Origin: Vibrio parahaemolyticus
GTDB lineage: Bacteria > Pseudomonadota > Gammaproteobacteria > Enterobacterales > Vibrionaceae
NCBI RefSeq assembly: GCF_900460535.1
Contig: NZ_UHIL01000002.1
Location: forward strand, 1,364,001-1,428,000
Reading direction: 5' to 3'
DNA length: 64,000 nucleotides
Positions 36,590 through 43,567 of the stretch are shown here, piece after piece (positions within the stretch are counted from its first letter, which is position 1; each line of letters opens with the position of its first letter). Position numbers and translations under genes: made by a program. The notes under the pieces are model-generated. The model had not been told where the DNA came from and searched no databases. It saw nothing but the letters and a program-made list of their open reading frames with translations.

Positions 36590-37532
36590 TTCAACCAAAA
36601 TCGTTTTGCTCGGTGTTATCGCTCTGGTGTTTGCCTTTTTGTTTATCGGCATTGGCTTGAACGCAGACAACTACCAGTACTTTCTTTCGCGACGTGTACC
36701 CAAAGTGCTGGCGATTGTATTAGCTGGCGTGGCGATTGCTCAGTCATCTATGGTGTTTCAAACCATTACGCATAACCGGATATTGACGCCAAGCATTATG
36801 GGCTTTGATGCTTTGTACGTGCTAACGCAAGTGTTGATCGTATTGTTGTTTGGTGGATTGAGCACATTAGTGTTGAATATCTACGTCAACTTCACCATCG
36901 CGGCATGCATCATGGTGGCGTTTTCACTGCTTTTGTTTGGTTTCTATTTCTCCAAAGGTAGCCGAAATTTGATCACCTTATTGCTGGTCGGTTTGATATT
37001 TGGGCAGCTCTTTTCCAACGTTGCGTCTTTCTTCTCGCTATTGATGGATCCCAATACGTTCGCTTTCGTGCAGTCCAAACTGTATGCAAGCTTTAACAAC
37101 GTAAAGGTTAATCTCGTGTACTTCAGTGCGCCGATGTTGATATTGGCTTGCTGGTTGCTGTTTCGTATGCATCGCACATTGGATGTGTTCTGGTTAGATC
37201 AAGACAACGCGAAAAGCTTGGGTGTTGATGTGCCGAAAGTGACGCGCAACGTCTTCATCCTTTCTGCGGTTTTGATTGCAATTTCTACCGCGTTGGTTGG
37301 CCCAATTATGTTCTTTGGTTTGCTTGTGACCAACTTGAGCCGTGAGATGTTTCATTCCTATCAACATAAAACATTGTTGATAGGCTGTTCACTGTTGGCC
37401 ATTAGCTCATTGCTTTCAGGGCAGTGGATCATTGAAAACGTTTTTAATTTTGAGACAACGCTAAGCGTGGTCATTAACTTCCTTGGCGGCATTTATTTCT
37501 TGTATCTGCTGTTGAAAAACAAAGTCGTATAA
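36582..37532 (+). CDS. vctG: Siderophore ABC transporter permease
   Basis: A 316-residue second FecCD-family permease, forming a heterodimer with VctD. Typical segments are RRVPKVLAIVLAGVAIAQS, ITHNRILTPSIMGFDALY and VGPIMFFGLLVTNLSREMF. It overlaps vctD and is followed by vctC after two bases, a tight operon. Confidence 0.85.
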   Translation: MRDSTKIVLLGVIALVFAFLFIGIGLNADNYQYFLSRRVPKVLAIVLAGVAIAQSSMVFQTITHNRILTPSIMGFDALYVLTQVLIVLLFGGLSTLVLNIYVNFTIAACIMVAFSLLLFGFYFSKGSRNLITLLLVGLIFGQLFSNVASFFSLLMDPNTFAFVQSKLYASFNNVKVNLVYFSAPMLILACWLLFRMHRTLDVFWLDQDNAKSLGVDVPKVTRNVFILSAVLIAISTALVGPIMFFGLLVTNLSREMFHSYQHKTLLIGCSLLAISSLLSGQWIIENVFNFETTLSVVINFLGGIYFLYLLLKNKVV

Positions 37533-37534
37533 AC

Positions 37535-38290
37535 ATGATAGTCATAGAGAAACTAACCAAAGCATTTGGTTCGAGTAAAGTCGTTGATAGCGCGGATACT
37601 CAGTTCGAAAAAGGCAAAGTCACGTCGATCATTGGCCCAAATGGAGCAGGCAAGAGTACCTTGCTCTCGATGGCTTCGCGTCTAACAGAGCGAGACGGTG
37701 GTAGCGTCATCATCGACTGTAAAGAGATCGCTGAGTGGGATACCAAAGAGCTGGCGAAAAGGCTTGCTGTGCTTCGCCAAGCGAACTCAATCACGATGCG
37801 ATTTACCGTGAAAGAACTGGTCTCTTTTGGTCGCTTCCCTTATTCAAAAGGCAATCTTACCAAAGACGATCATGCTGTTATTGCACAAGCCATTGATTAC
37901 TTAGACCTGCAAGATATTCAAGATAAATACTTGGATGAGTTGAGTGGTGGTCAGCGCCAGTTGGCGTTTATCGCCATGGTGATTGCTCAGGATACGGACT
38001 ACGTTTTCTTAGATGAACCGCTGAACAACTTGGATATCAAGCATTCATTGCAGATCATGAAGGTGATTCAAAGGCTTGCTCATGACATGAACAAAGCAAT
38101 GGTGGTTGTGATTCACGATATCAACTTTGCGGCGTGCTATTCCGATGTCATTCTGGCGCTTAAACAAGGTAAAGTGGTGGCAAGTGGCGCGGTTGAAGAG
38201 GTGATTCAGGCAACAACATTGGAAGACATCTACGAAACACCATTTAACATCATTGAGTTAAATGGCAAACGCATGTGCACTTACCATTAA
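37535..38290 (+). CDS. vctC: Siderophore ABC transporter ATP-binding protein
   Basis: A 251-residue ATPase energising siderophore import. Walker A is GPNGAGKST, the signature LSGGQRQLAFIAM and Walker B DYVFLDEPLNNLD; the His switch lies in VVVIHDINFA. It is the last gene of vctPDGC and converges on cueR, with a hairpin spanning the junction. Confidence 0.9.
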   Translation: MIVIEKLTKAFGSSKVVDSADTQFEKGKVTSIIGPNGAGKSTLLSMASRLTERDGGSVIIDCKEIAEWDTKELAKRLAVLRQANSITMRFTVKELVSFGRFPYSKGNLTKDDHAVIAQAIDYLDLQDIQDKYLDELSGGQRQLAFIAMVIAQDTDYVFLDEPLNNLDIKHSLQIMKVIQRLAHDMNKAMVVVIHDINFAACYSDVILALKQGKVVASGAVEEVIQATTLEDIYETPFNIIELNGKRMCTYH

Positions 38291-38327
38291 TCTGAACCAA
38301 CTTGTTGCCTTTAACGAACTGCAATAG

Positions 38328-38358
38328 ATAGGCGAGCTTACTTAGTGAGCTCGTCTAT
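38328..38358. terminator. Hairpin between vctC and cueR
   Basis: ATAGGCGAGCT and AGCTCGTCTAT pair over 11 bases (one wobble) with a 9-base loop. The right arm lies inside the last codons of cueR. No strong T-run follows, so it is a probable but weak bidirectional terminator. Confidence 0.45.
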
Positions 38359-38724
38359 GATTGGACAGCGACTTTTTGCATCGCCAGGACAAGCCGATAC
38401 CCAACCTTCCAACTGTTTTTTAATTTCCATCAGGTGAGCAATTTTCTCTTCTACTTCGCGCAGTTTATCCATCGTTCTTTCTTTCACTTCGCTGCTTTTA
38501 CGGTTTGGATTATGCGCAAGCTGGACGAATTCTTTACATTCTTGAAGTGAAAATCCTGCGTTTTTTGCTCGTGAAACTAAGTTAAGTTCTTGAATATGAT
38601 TATCCGAATACTCGCGATAGCCAGAATCACTGCGTGCTGGTGGAGAGATGATCCCTTTGTCTTCATACAAACGAATCGACTTTGATGACAGTCCAGTTAG
38701 CTTCGCGACAGCGCCAATATTCAT
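38338..38724 (-). CDS. cueR: Copper-responsive MerR-family regulator
   Basis: A 128-residue Cu(I) sensor. The N-terminal winged helix is MNIGAVAKLTGLSSKSIRLY, a dimerisation helix follows, and the metal loop near the C-terminus is ACPGDAKSRCPII, whose two cysteines match the Cu(I) ligands of CueR. GGAGG lies six bases before the ATG at 38724; five extra upstream codons in frame are not needed. CueR normally activates copA and cueO; no copper exporter gene is adjacent here, so its targets are elsewhere. Confidence 0.9.
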   Translation of the reverse strand: MNIGAVAKLTGLSSKSIRLYEDKGIISPPARSDSGYREYSDNHIQELNLVSRAKNAGFSLQECKEFVQLAHNPNRKSSEVKERTMDKLREVEEKIAHLMEIKKQLEGWVSACPGDAKSRCPIIDELTK

Positions 38725-38780
38725 GTTTAACCTCCACATTCGAGATAACGCCGATGCCGTTAATTGTCGTTGTGTATCAG

Positions 38781-38852
38781 CGCGTTAAACATATTGGTTT
38801 CTACGCAGCGTTTGATTTGCAACCCGATGGCATTGGCTTGATGTTTAACGCG
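38781..38852. repeat. 12-base inverted repeat with 48-base spacer, plus adjoining palindrome
   Basis: CGCGTTAAACAT (38781-38792) recurs as its exact complement ATGTTTAACGCG (38841-38852). The right arm runs directly into the perfect palindrome GAGTATATACTC (38852-38863). They lie upstream of cueR and downstream of the araC-type gene. Possible roles are paired operators, a cruciform, or the stem of an untranslated RNA. Confidence 0.5.
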
Positions 38853-38932
38853 AGTATATACTCATGTCGCTGACGATATATACCCCCAAAGTACCTAAGT
38901 AGGCTGGATAGACGCATTGTTGAGCGTTCCCG

Positions 38933-39919
38933 TCACTCTTTTACGATCTCATGGGGCGGCACACCGAACACTTTTTTAAACGCATTAGTGAAATTAGAAG
39001 GGTGGTGATAGCCCGCTTCGTACGCGGCTTCAGTAATCGACACTAAACCACGCTCCAAATGTACTCTTGCGATCTCAAGACGGCGATAACGGATATAACC
39101 ATTCACCGTCATATTGAGTGACTGTTTAAAGCGGCGTTGTAGGTTAGACACACTCATCGAGAATACCTCTGCAATGTGTTCGAGGCTCAACTCTTGTTCA
39201 AGGTGCGTTTCGATATAGCTGACAATGTTTTCCACGCGTGAATCACTATGACGTTCGGAGATTTTATCTCGGTAACAGTTGGTGTTTTGAGGGCAAAAAT
39301 CCTGTGGCATTTGTTGTGTTGCGTGAAACAGAATTTGATAAATCAAACTTTCGATTTCGAGCTTGTCTTGGAAACGATGTGGTGTATCCCGGTTGGTGAG
39401 TTCGGTGGCAAGTTCAGTTAACACCTGGTTAAGCTCTAGGTGGTAAAAGGCTTGGTGCGTTTCAAAGAAGGCAGTACTGCAACACGACTCTTCCGTACGG
39501 GACTCTAACCATTGCGGCTTTACAAGAATATTAATCTTGTTGATCTGATTGTTTTCAATAAGCGAACGACGAAAGTTAGCAGGATGAATGAGATTCACCA
39601 CCACGCCTTGAGGTGTATCACTGGCATCGAGGTCGAACTGTAGATCGTCGTAGCCGAAAGAGAGTTTTCCTTCGAGAAGAATGGTGATCAACAATGAAGC
39701 GTGCGCGGTAGAGACGATATTGGAGTCAACCAATTCAATGCAGCGCCCGCCATGCACAAAAATCTGGTCATTGTACTGATAAGACAAAAATTTCCCTTCG
39801 GCCAGTTGGGTCTGGCATGGTTGCCCTTGCGTCACAATAAACTGTTTTTCCGTGGCTTCCAGTTTTTGGGTCATAGCTATTTTGCCAAGTTTAGTTCGTT
39901 TGGCGGTGACTTCCTGCAT
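38933..39919 (-). CDS. AraC-family transcriptional regulator
   Basis: A regulator with a C-terminal double helix-turn-helix of the AraC type (HLEQELSLEHIAEVFSMSVS, then ITEAAYEAGYHHPSNFTNAF). The N-terminal half is an effector domain not recognised in detail. The start is uncertain: ATG at 39919 follows AGGAAA by six bases (328 residues), and ATG at 39955 is also possible; the furthest frame, to 40015, would run into the Fur-like box and is unlikely. It diverges from a TonB-dependent receptor, the usual layout for AraC regulators that sense the imported siderophore. Confidence 0.85.
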   Translation of the reverse strand: MQEVTAKRTKLGKIAMTQKLEATEKQFIVTQGQPCQTQLAEGKFLSYQYNDQIFVHGGRCIELVDSNIVSTAHASLLITILLEGKLSFGYDDLQFDLDASDTPQGVVVNLIHPANFRRSLIENNQINKINILVKPQWLESRTEESCCSTAFFETHQAFYHLELNQVLTELATELTNRDTPHRFQDKLEIESLIYQILFHATQQMPQDFCPQNTNCYRDKISERHSDSRVENIVSYIETHLEQELSLEHIAEVFSMSVSNLQRRFKQSLNMTVNGYIRYRRLEIARVHLERGLVSITEAAYEAGYHHPSNFTNAFKKVFGVPPHEIVKE

Positions 39920-39997
39920 TTGACGTTTCCTCATAACACTTGTGCGATTTCGCATAACTGAATCGCCTTTGTATTTATAAAACACCTGCTTATTATA

Positions 39998-40024
39998 TCT
40001 GAGAATTATTATCATTAATATTTA
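39998..40024. promoter_or_regulatory. Fur-box-like site between the AraC regulator and receptor genes
   Basis: The segment GAGAATTATTATCATTAATA (40001-40020) matches the AATTATTATCATT core of Fur boxes. It lies only 15 bases from the receptor start and within the divergent promoter region, so Fur could repress both genes. Confidence 0.65.
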
Positions 40025-40035
40025 GGGATGTACTT

Positions 40036-42042
40036 ATGGAAAGCCCAGCTTGCTCATCAATCAAGCTTTCAAGCCTTTGCCTTGCAGTGGGAATGGCATT
40101 GGCAAATCCCGTTTTAGCTCAAGAACCTGACTCTCATTTCGAAGAAGTCGTAGTATGGGGAACGAAAGTTTCCAGCAATACCGAATCGATGTTCGCGGAC
40201 GATATGTCATTAAAGCAGGCCGATCATATGTCGGATCTACTGCGTGATATTCCGGGCGTTGATGTGGGTGGTACTCACTCAGTCAACCAGCGCATCACGA
40301 TTCGCGGCTTGGGTGAGACTGACTTGGATATCCGTCTGGATGGCGCGTCACAACACGCGAGTATGTTCCACCACATCGGTAACTTAACGCTGAACCCAGA
40401 TATTCTTAAGTCGGCAGATATTCAAGTGGGTAACAACTCAGTGACGCAAAATGGGTTGGGTGGTTCGGTGTATTTTGAAACCAAAGACGCACGTGATTTG
40501 CTTCGTTACGATGAAACTTTTGGCGCGCGTGTATACGGTGGTTTTGCATCTAACGACAACCAACAAGGCTCTTTAACGTTATACGGTTTGCTGTCAGAAA
40601 ACGTAGATGCAATGGTTTATGGCCACTATGTGGCGCGTGACGATTTCAAAGATGGAAATGGCGACAAGACGTTCGGCTCGGCAGGGGACGTTTACAACAT
40701 TCTTGCGAAGCTTGGTTACGAGTTTAATGACATTCACCGTTTCGAACTTTCCTACGATATGTACCGTGACAGCGGCGATTACAGTCCGCGTCCTGATATG
40801 GCAGGTAGCGCAAACAATGGCTTGTCGAGCAAGTTGCTGATCCCAACGGATTATGATCGCGATACCGTCACGCTCAGTTACGAGCTAAGAGGGGAGCAGC
40901 ACCAAGGTAACGTGACGCTTTACAACACCGAAACTGAAATCAAACGTGATGAAACGGTTATGGCACCGCGTTGGCCTTCGAACCGCTTGTCAAAGAACAC
41001 GGCTAAGAACCAAAACCTTGGCTTAAATGCGAAATTCCAATCGGATTTTGCTCTCGCTCAGTTTGATAACCGAGTGACTTATGGCTTTGACTACATGGAT
41101 AAGACGTCATCTAGTTACTACGGCAGCAGCAAGTTTATGGATGAATCGGCAGTTTCAACGGCGCTGTTTGTTGAAGATCAGTTCTTCTTTTCGGATGCCT
41201 TCTTTATTACTGCGGGTCTGCGTTTTGATGATTACAAACGTAAAGCGGAAACAGGTACAAGCAATTTTGATGACGTGACTTGGGCATTGGCTGCAGAGTG
41301 GGCGGTGACACAAGACTGGACACTGTTTGCGAGCTCGCGTTCCCTGTTTAAGGGCCCAGAGTTGATGGAAACGTTCATCGCGTATCAAGACGTTGCGTAC
41401 CTCGATGAAGGCATGAAGGCGGAAACGGGCCAAAACACCCAAGGTGGCCTGCGTTTCAACAAGACGTTAGATAAACACTTCTTCGGTGCCAATGTGACGG
41501 TTTTCCAAACAAACATTGATGATTACATTGCTGATAAATACCAAGATGCGACTCAAACCTACCTGATTTACAACATCGGTGACGTTGAGATAAAAGGCTT
41601 TGAAGCCAGTGCGTCCTACGGGTATGACAAATTCAACAGTAAGCTTTCTTACTCGCAGTCTGATACCAAAAACAAGAACACTGGCGGCCCAGTTGCAGGT
41701 GGAAATGGTCGCAGTATCGACATGGGTGACAGCATTGCTTTAACGCTGGATTACCAATCTGATTCGCTAGAAACCATCTTTGGTTGGACATCCATGTTTG
41801 TACTTGAAGAAGACAATGTGTTTGATGGTCAGCCTGCTAAAGATAGCTACGATGTGCATAATCTGTACGCTCAGTGGGTGCCGTCAAACGTTGATGGCTT
41901 ATCGGTAACGTTCGGTATCGATAATATCTTCGATGAGGTTTACACATCACATGCGTCACGTTCGGGCACGGTACGCGGCTTCACGCTAGATGATTACGAA
42001 CCAGGTCGCAATTTCAAGCTTTCAGCGGCTTACCAATTCTAA
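40036..42042 (+). CDS. TonB-dependent outer-membrane siderophore receptor
   Basis: A 668-residue receptor with a signal peptide (cleavage after LAQ, about residue 28), a TonB-box-like FEEVVVWG, the plug domain (QRITIRGLGETDLDIRLDG; QVGNNSVTQNGLGGSVYFET) and a C-terminal 22-strand barrel ending in aromatic Phe (AAYQF). The ligand is not evident: neighbours include a catechol-type ABC transporter and an AraC regulator, which favour a siderophore over heme. The plug reads GLGETDLDIRLDGASQHASMFHHI in part, with several histidines that could also suit heme. AGGGA precedes the ATG. Confidence 0.87.
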   Translation: MESPACSSIKLSSLCLAVGMALANPVLAQEPDSHFEEVVVWGTKVSSNTESMFADDMSLKQADHMSDLLRDIPGVDVGGTHSVNQRITIRGLGETDLDIRLDGASQHASMFHHIGNLTLNPDILKSADIQVGNNSVTQNGLGGSVYFETKDARDLLRYDETFGARVYGGFASNDNQQGSLTLYGLLSENVDAMVYGHYVARDDFKDGNGDKTFGSAGDVYNILAKLGYEFNDIHRFELSYDMYRDSGDYSPRPDMAGSANNGLSSKLLIPTDYDRDTVTLSYELRGEQHQGNVTLYNTETEIKRDETVMAPRWPSNRLSKNTAKNQNLGLNAKFQSDFALAQFDNRVTYGFDYMDKTSSSYYGSSKFMDESAVSTALFVEDQFFFSDAFFITAGLRFDDYKRKAETGTSNFDDVTWALAAEWAVTQDWTLFASSRSLFKGPELMETFIAYQDVAYLDEGMKAETGQNTQGGLRFNKTLDKHFFGANVTVFQTNIDDYIADKYQDATQTYLIYNIGDVEIKGFEASASYGYDKFNSKLSYSQSDTKNKNTGGPVAGGNGRSIDMGDSIALTLDYQSDSLETIFGWTSMFVLEEDNVFDGQPAKDSYDVHNLYAQWVPSNVDGLSVTFGIDNIFDEVYTSHASRSGTVRGFTLDDYEPGRNFKLSAAYQF

Positions 42043-42053
42043 AACCTATTCAT

Positions 42054-42077
42054 AAGGCTCTCGAAAGAGGGCCTTTT
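42054..42077 (+). terminator. Rho-independent terminator of the receptor gene
   Basis: AAGGCTCTC and GAGGGCCTT form a 9-base-pair stem (one wobble) closed by a GAAA tetraloop and followed by T residues, 12 bases after the stop. Confidence 0.85.
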
Positions 42078-42101
42078 TCCACGAATAAGTAAAGTGACAA
42101 T

Positions 42102-42383
42102 ATGATCAAAGAAACGACCCAGATTGAAAGTGAACACGCGAGCAAATACTTAGTGACGCTATGCCGACATTTCGCACGTAAAGTGCCTGCAACGTGGGAT
42201 GAACAAAGTGGCTTGGTAACATTCCCTGTTGGAAAGGCAGAATTCAGTTTGAATGGGCTCTGCCTCATTATTGCGTGTGAAGCGGATTCTGAAAAGCAGT
42301 TGGAGCAAGTGAAGGGCATTATCGAATCGCATGTCGAAATGTTTTCACGTAGAGAGACGCTCGAGCTTGATTGGATTCGATAA
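42102..42383 (+). CDS. DUF2218 family protein
   Basis: A 93-residue protein of the DUF2218 family, recognised by CRHFARKVPATWDEQSG near the N-terminus and LCLIIACEADSEKQLEQVKG further on. The family is common next to siderophore receptors and other iron genes, but its function is unknown. No signal peptide is seen. It lies 59 bases after the receptor, separated by a terminator. Confidence 0.8.
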   Translation: MIKETTQIESEHASKYLVTLCRHFARKVPATWDEQSGLVTFPVGKAEFSLNGLCLIIACEADSEKQLEQVKGIIESHVEMFSRRETLELDWIR

Positions 42384-42405
42384 AAACGAAATTTAGACAA
42401 TAAAA

Positions 42406-42434
42406 AAGCCCGCAGTGTATGACTTGCGGGCCTT
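42406..42434. terminator. Bidirectional terminator
   Basis: AAGCCCGCA and TGCGGGCCTT form a stem of at least seven GC-rich pairs with a 10-base loop, A-rich before and T-rich after, between two convergent genes. Confidence 0.8.
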
Positions 42435-42448
42435 TCAAAATACGAGTT

Positions 42449-42700
42449 TTATTGGGCTTTTTCAGGCTCTAGGCTTTTTTTTTCCTGCTGCATTTTAGCT
42501 AGGAAGTACACGTTAACACATGCAATAAAGCCGTTTGTTAGCACTACTGGCCACGAATCAATCATCAGTCCGTAAGCAGTGAACAGTGCACAGCCGATAA
42601 AGTTAAGGATACGAAGCTTAACAATATCTTTCATAGTTAGCGAAATTGCGACCATGATTGAAGCTGCGTAGCCTAAAATCTCAACCATATTCATTTCCAT
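42449..42700 (-). CDS. Small inner-membrane protein, YgjV-like
   Basis: An 83-residue protein with two to three helices (VEILGYAASIMVAISLTM; NFIGCALFTAYGLMI; PVVLTNGFIACVNVYFLA) and a charged C-terminus. It resembles half of the duplicated YgjV fold; a function is not known. The start at 42700 follows AAAGAGGG by seven bases; upstream codons in frame are not needed. Confidence 0.7.
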   Translation of the reverse strand: MEMNMVEILGYAASIMVAISLTMKDIVKLRILNFIGCALFTAYGLMIDSWPVVLTNGFIACVNVYFLAKMQQEKKSLEPEKAQ

Positions 42701-42774
42701 TATTTGACCCTCTTTAAATCTGCCGAATTTGTCGGTACCAATTCTTCTCATCTTGAGATTAGCGAGGAAGCTCC

Positions 42775-42867
42775 ATGCCTCGAATGGTCTTTATTTTTGT
42801 ATTGGCCGTACTATATCAATGGAAAAACCGTGATGAAAGCCTCAAATCAAGGTTAAGAGAAGGTTAG
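42775..42867 (+). CDS. Putative 30-residue membrane microprotein
   Basis: A very short frame encoding 30 residues: MPRMVFIFVLAVLY forms one hydrophobic helix, followed by a charged tail (QWKNRDESLKSRLREG). GAGGAAG lies four bases before the ATG, a good ribosome site. It is divergent from the YgjV-like gene. The composition (one helix plus basic tail) is that of known bacterial small membrane proteins. No relative is known to me; it could be a chance frame, but the ribosome site and helix argue for translation. Confidence 0.5.
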   Translation: MPRMVFIFVLAVLYQWKNRDESLKSRLREG

Positions 42868-42992
42868 CGATTACGCAAACGTTTAGGGAGAAAATTACTG
42901 ATAACTTTACTTATTATGTTGATTGATAATAGCGATGGGATTGATAGCTCAAACGCAGTTGAATATATGGGCATATTATCCTAATATTGCAA

Positions 42993-43286
42993 ATGAGAAT
43001 TATTTCTATTTGTGTCGTTTTTATGATGTATTTTTCTGCTAGTTTGGTTGTTTTATGCGCTGTTGCGCTTCGGACAAAACCTAATTCATGGTGTGTAGGT
43101 TTGCACATGGCTTTACACATGATGTTAGCCCTGTTTTTCCAACCTATTTATCTCGTTCAGTATCTAATTGTGACGTTCTTTTCTTCTCCTTTACTAATAA
43201 AGTTATCAACTCGCTCAAGTCTCTACAGTATTTTGTTTGCGTTTTTACCGCTTTTGATCGCAACTGGCAGTATCGCTTTTAGTTAA
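42993..43286 (+). CDS. Possible small hydrophobic membrane protein
   Basis: A 97-residue frame with about three hydrophobic segments (IISICVVFMMYFSASLVV; ALHMMLALFFQPIYLV; SILFAFLPLLIATGSIA). Length and hydrophobicity suggest a real gene, but no ribosome site precedes ATG 42993; in-frame ATGs at 43023 and 43026 are alternatives. A Fur-box-like sequence overlaps the first codons. No family recognised. Confidence 0.4.
   Translation: MRIISICVVFMMYFSASLVVLCAVALRTKPNSWCVGLHMALHMMLALFFQPIYLVQYLIVTFFSSPLLIKLSTRSSLYSILFAFLPLLIATGSIAFS
42994..43008. promoter_or_regulatory. Fur-box-like 7-1-7 sequence
   Basis: TGAGAATTATTTCTA matches the TGATAAT-N-ATTATCA consensus at all but two or three positions. 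If used, the transcript starts nearby, and the start codon of the overlapping frame would be one of the later ATGs. Confidence 0.4.
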
Positions 43287-43567
43287 GTGACTTTGATAAC
43301 TCCGTTTTTTATCAGACCGACTACACTTGTTTAGAAATAAGTGACGCATTTCATATAATTAATTGATATTGCGCCGCTAGGATATGTGTCCCATTTTTGT
43401 GACAGATAGTAACTTTCACTTGTTTTGGGATGTGGAACGCAATAAGTCGATTGTTTAATGAGTTGATAGTTAGTTTAATCAACCAACGATGTGCAAAACA
43501 CCACATATATTCAACTAAAAACTATGCAATAGGTTAATGGGAAACGTTGGCCATTAGCGGAGGTCAG
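43287..43567 (+). promoter_or_regulatory. Leader region of the giant adhesin gene
   Basis: No gene is present. Two short inverted repeats lie close to the start: GTTGAT / ATCAAC at 43462-43483 and ATGTG / CACAT at 43489-43505. A weak TGTC/GACA dyad at 43387-43404 is not a convincing Crp site. GGAGG at 43559-43563 is the ribosome site. Confidence 0.4.

Noticed and set aside
43387..43404. Crp site upstream of the adhesin
   Set aside because: TGTCCCATTTTTGTGACA has only one reasonable half-site and the wrong spacing.
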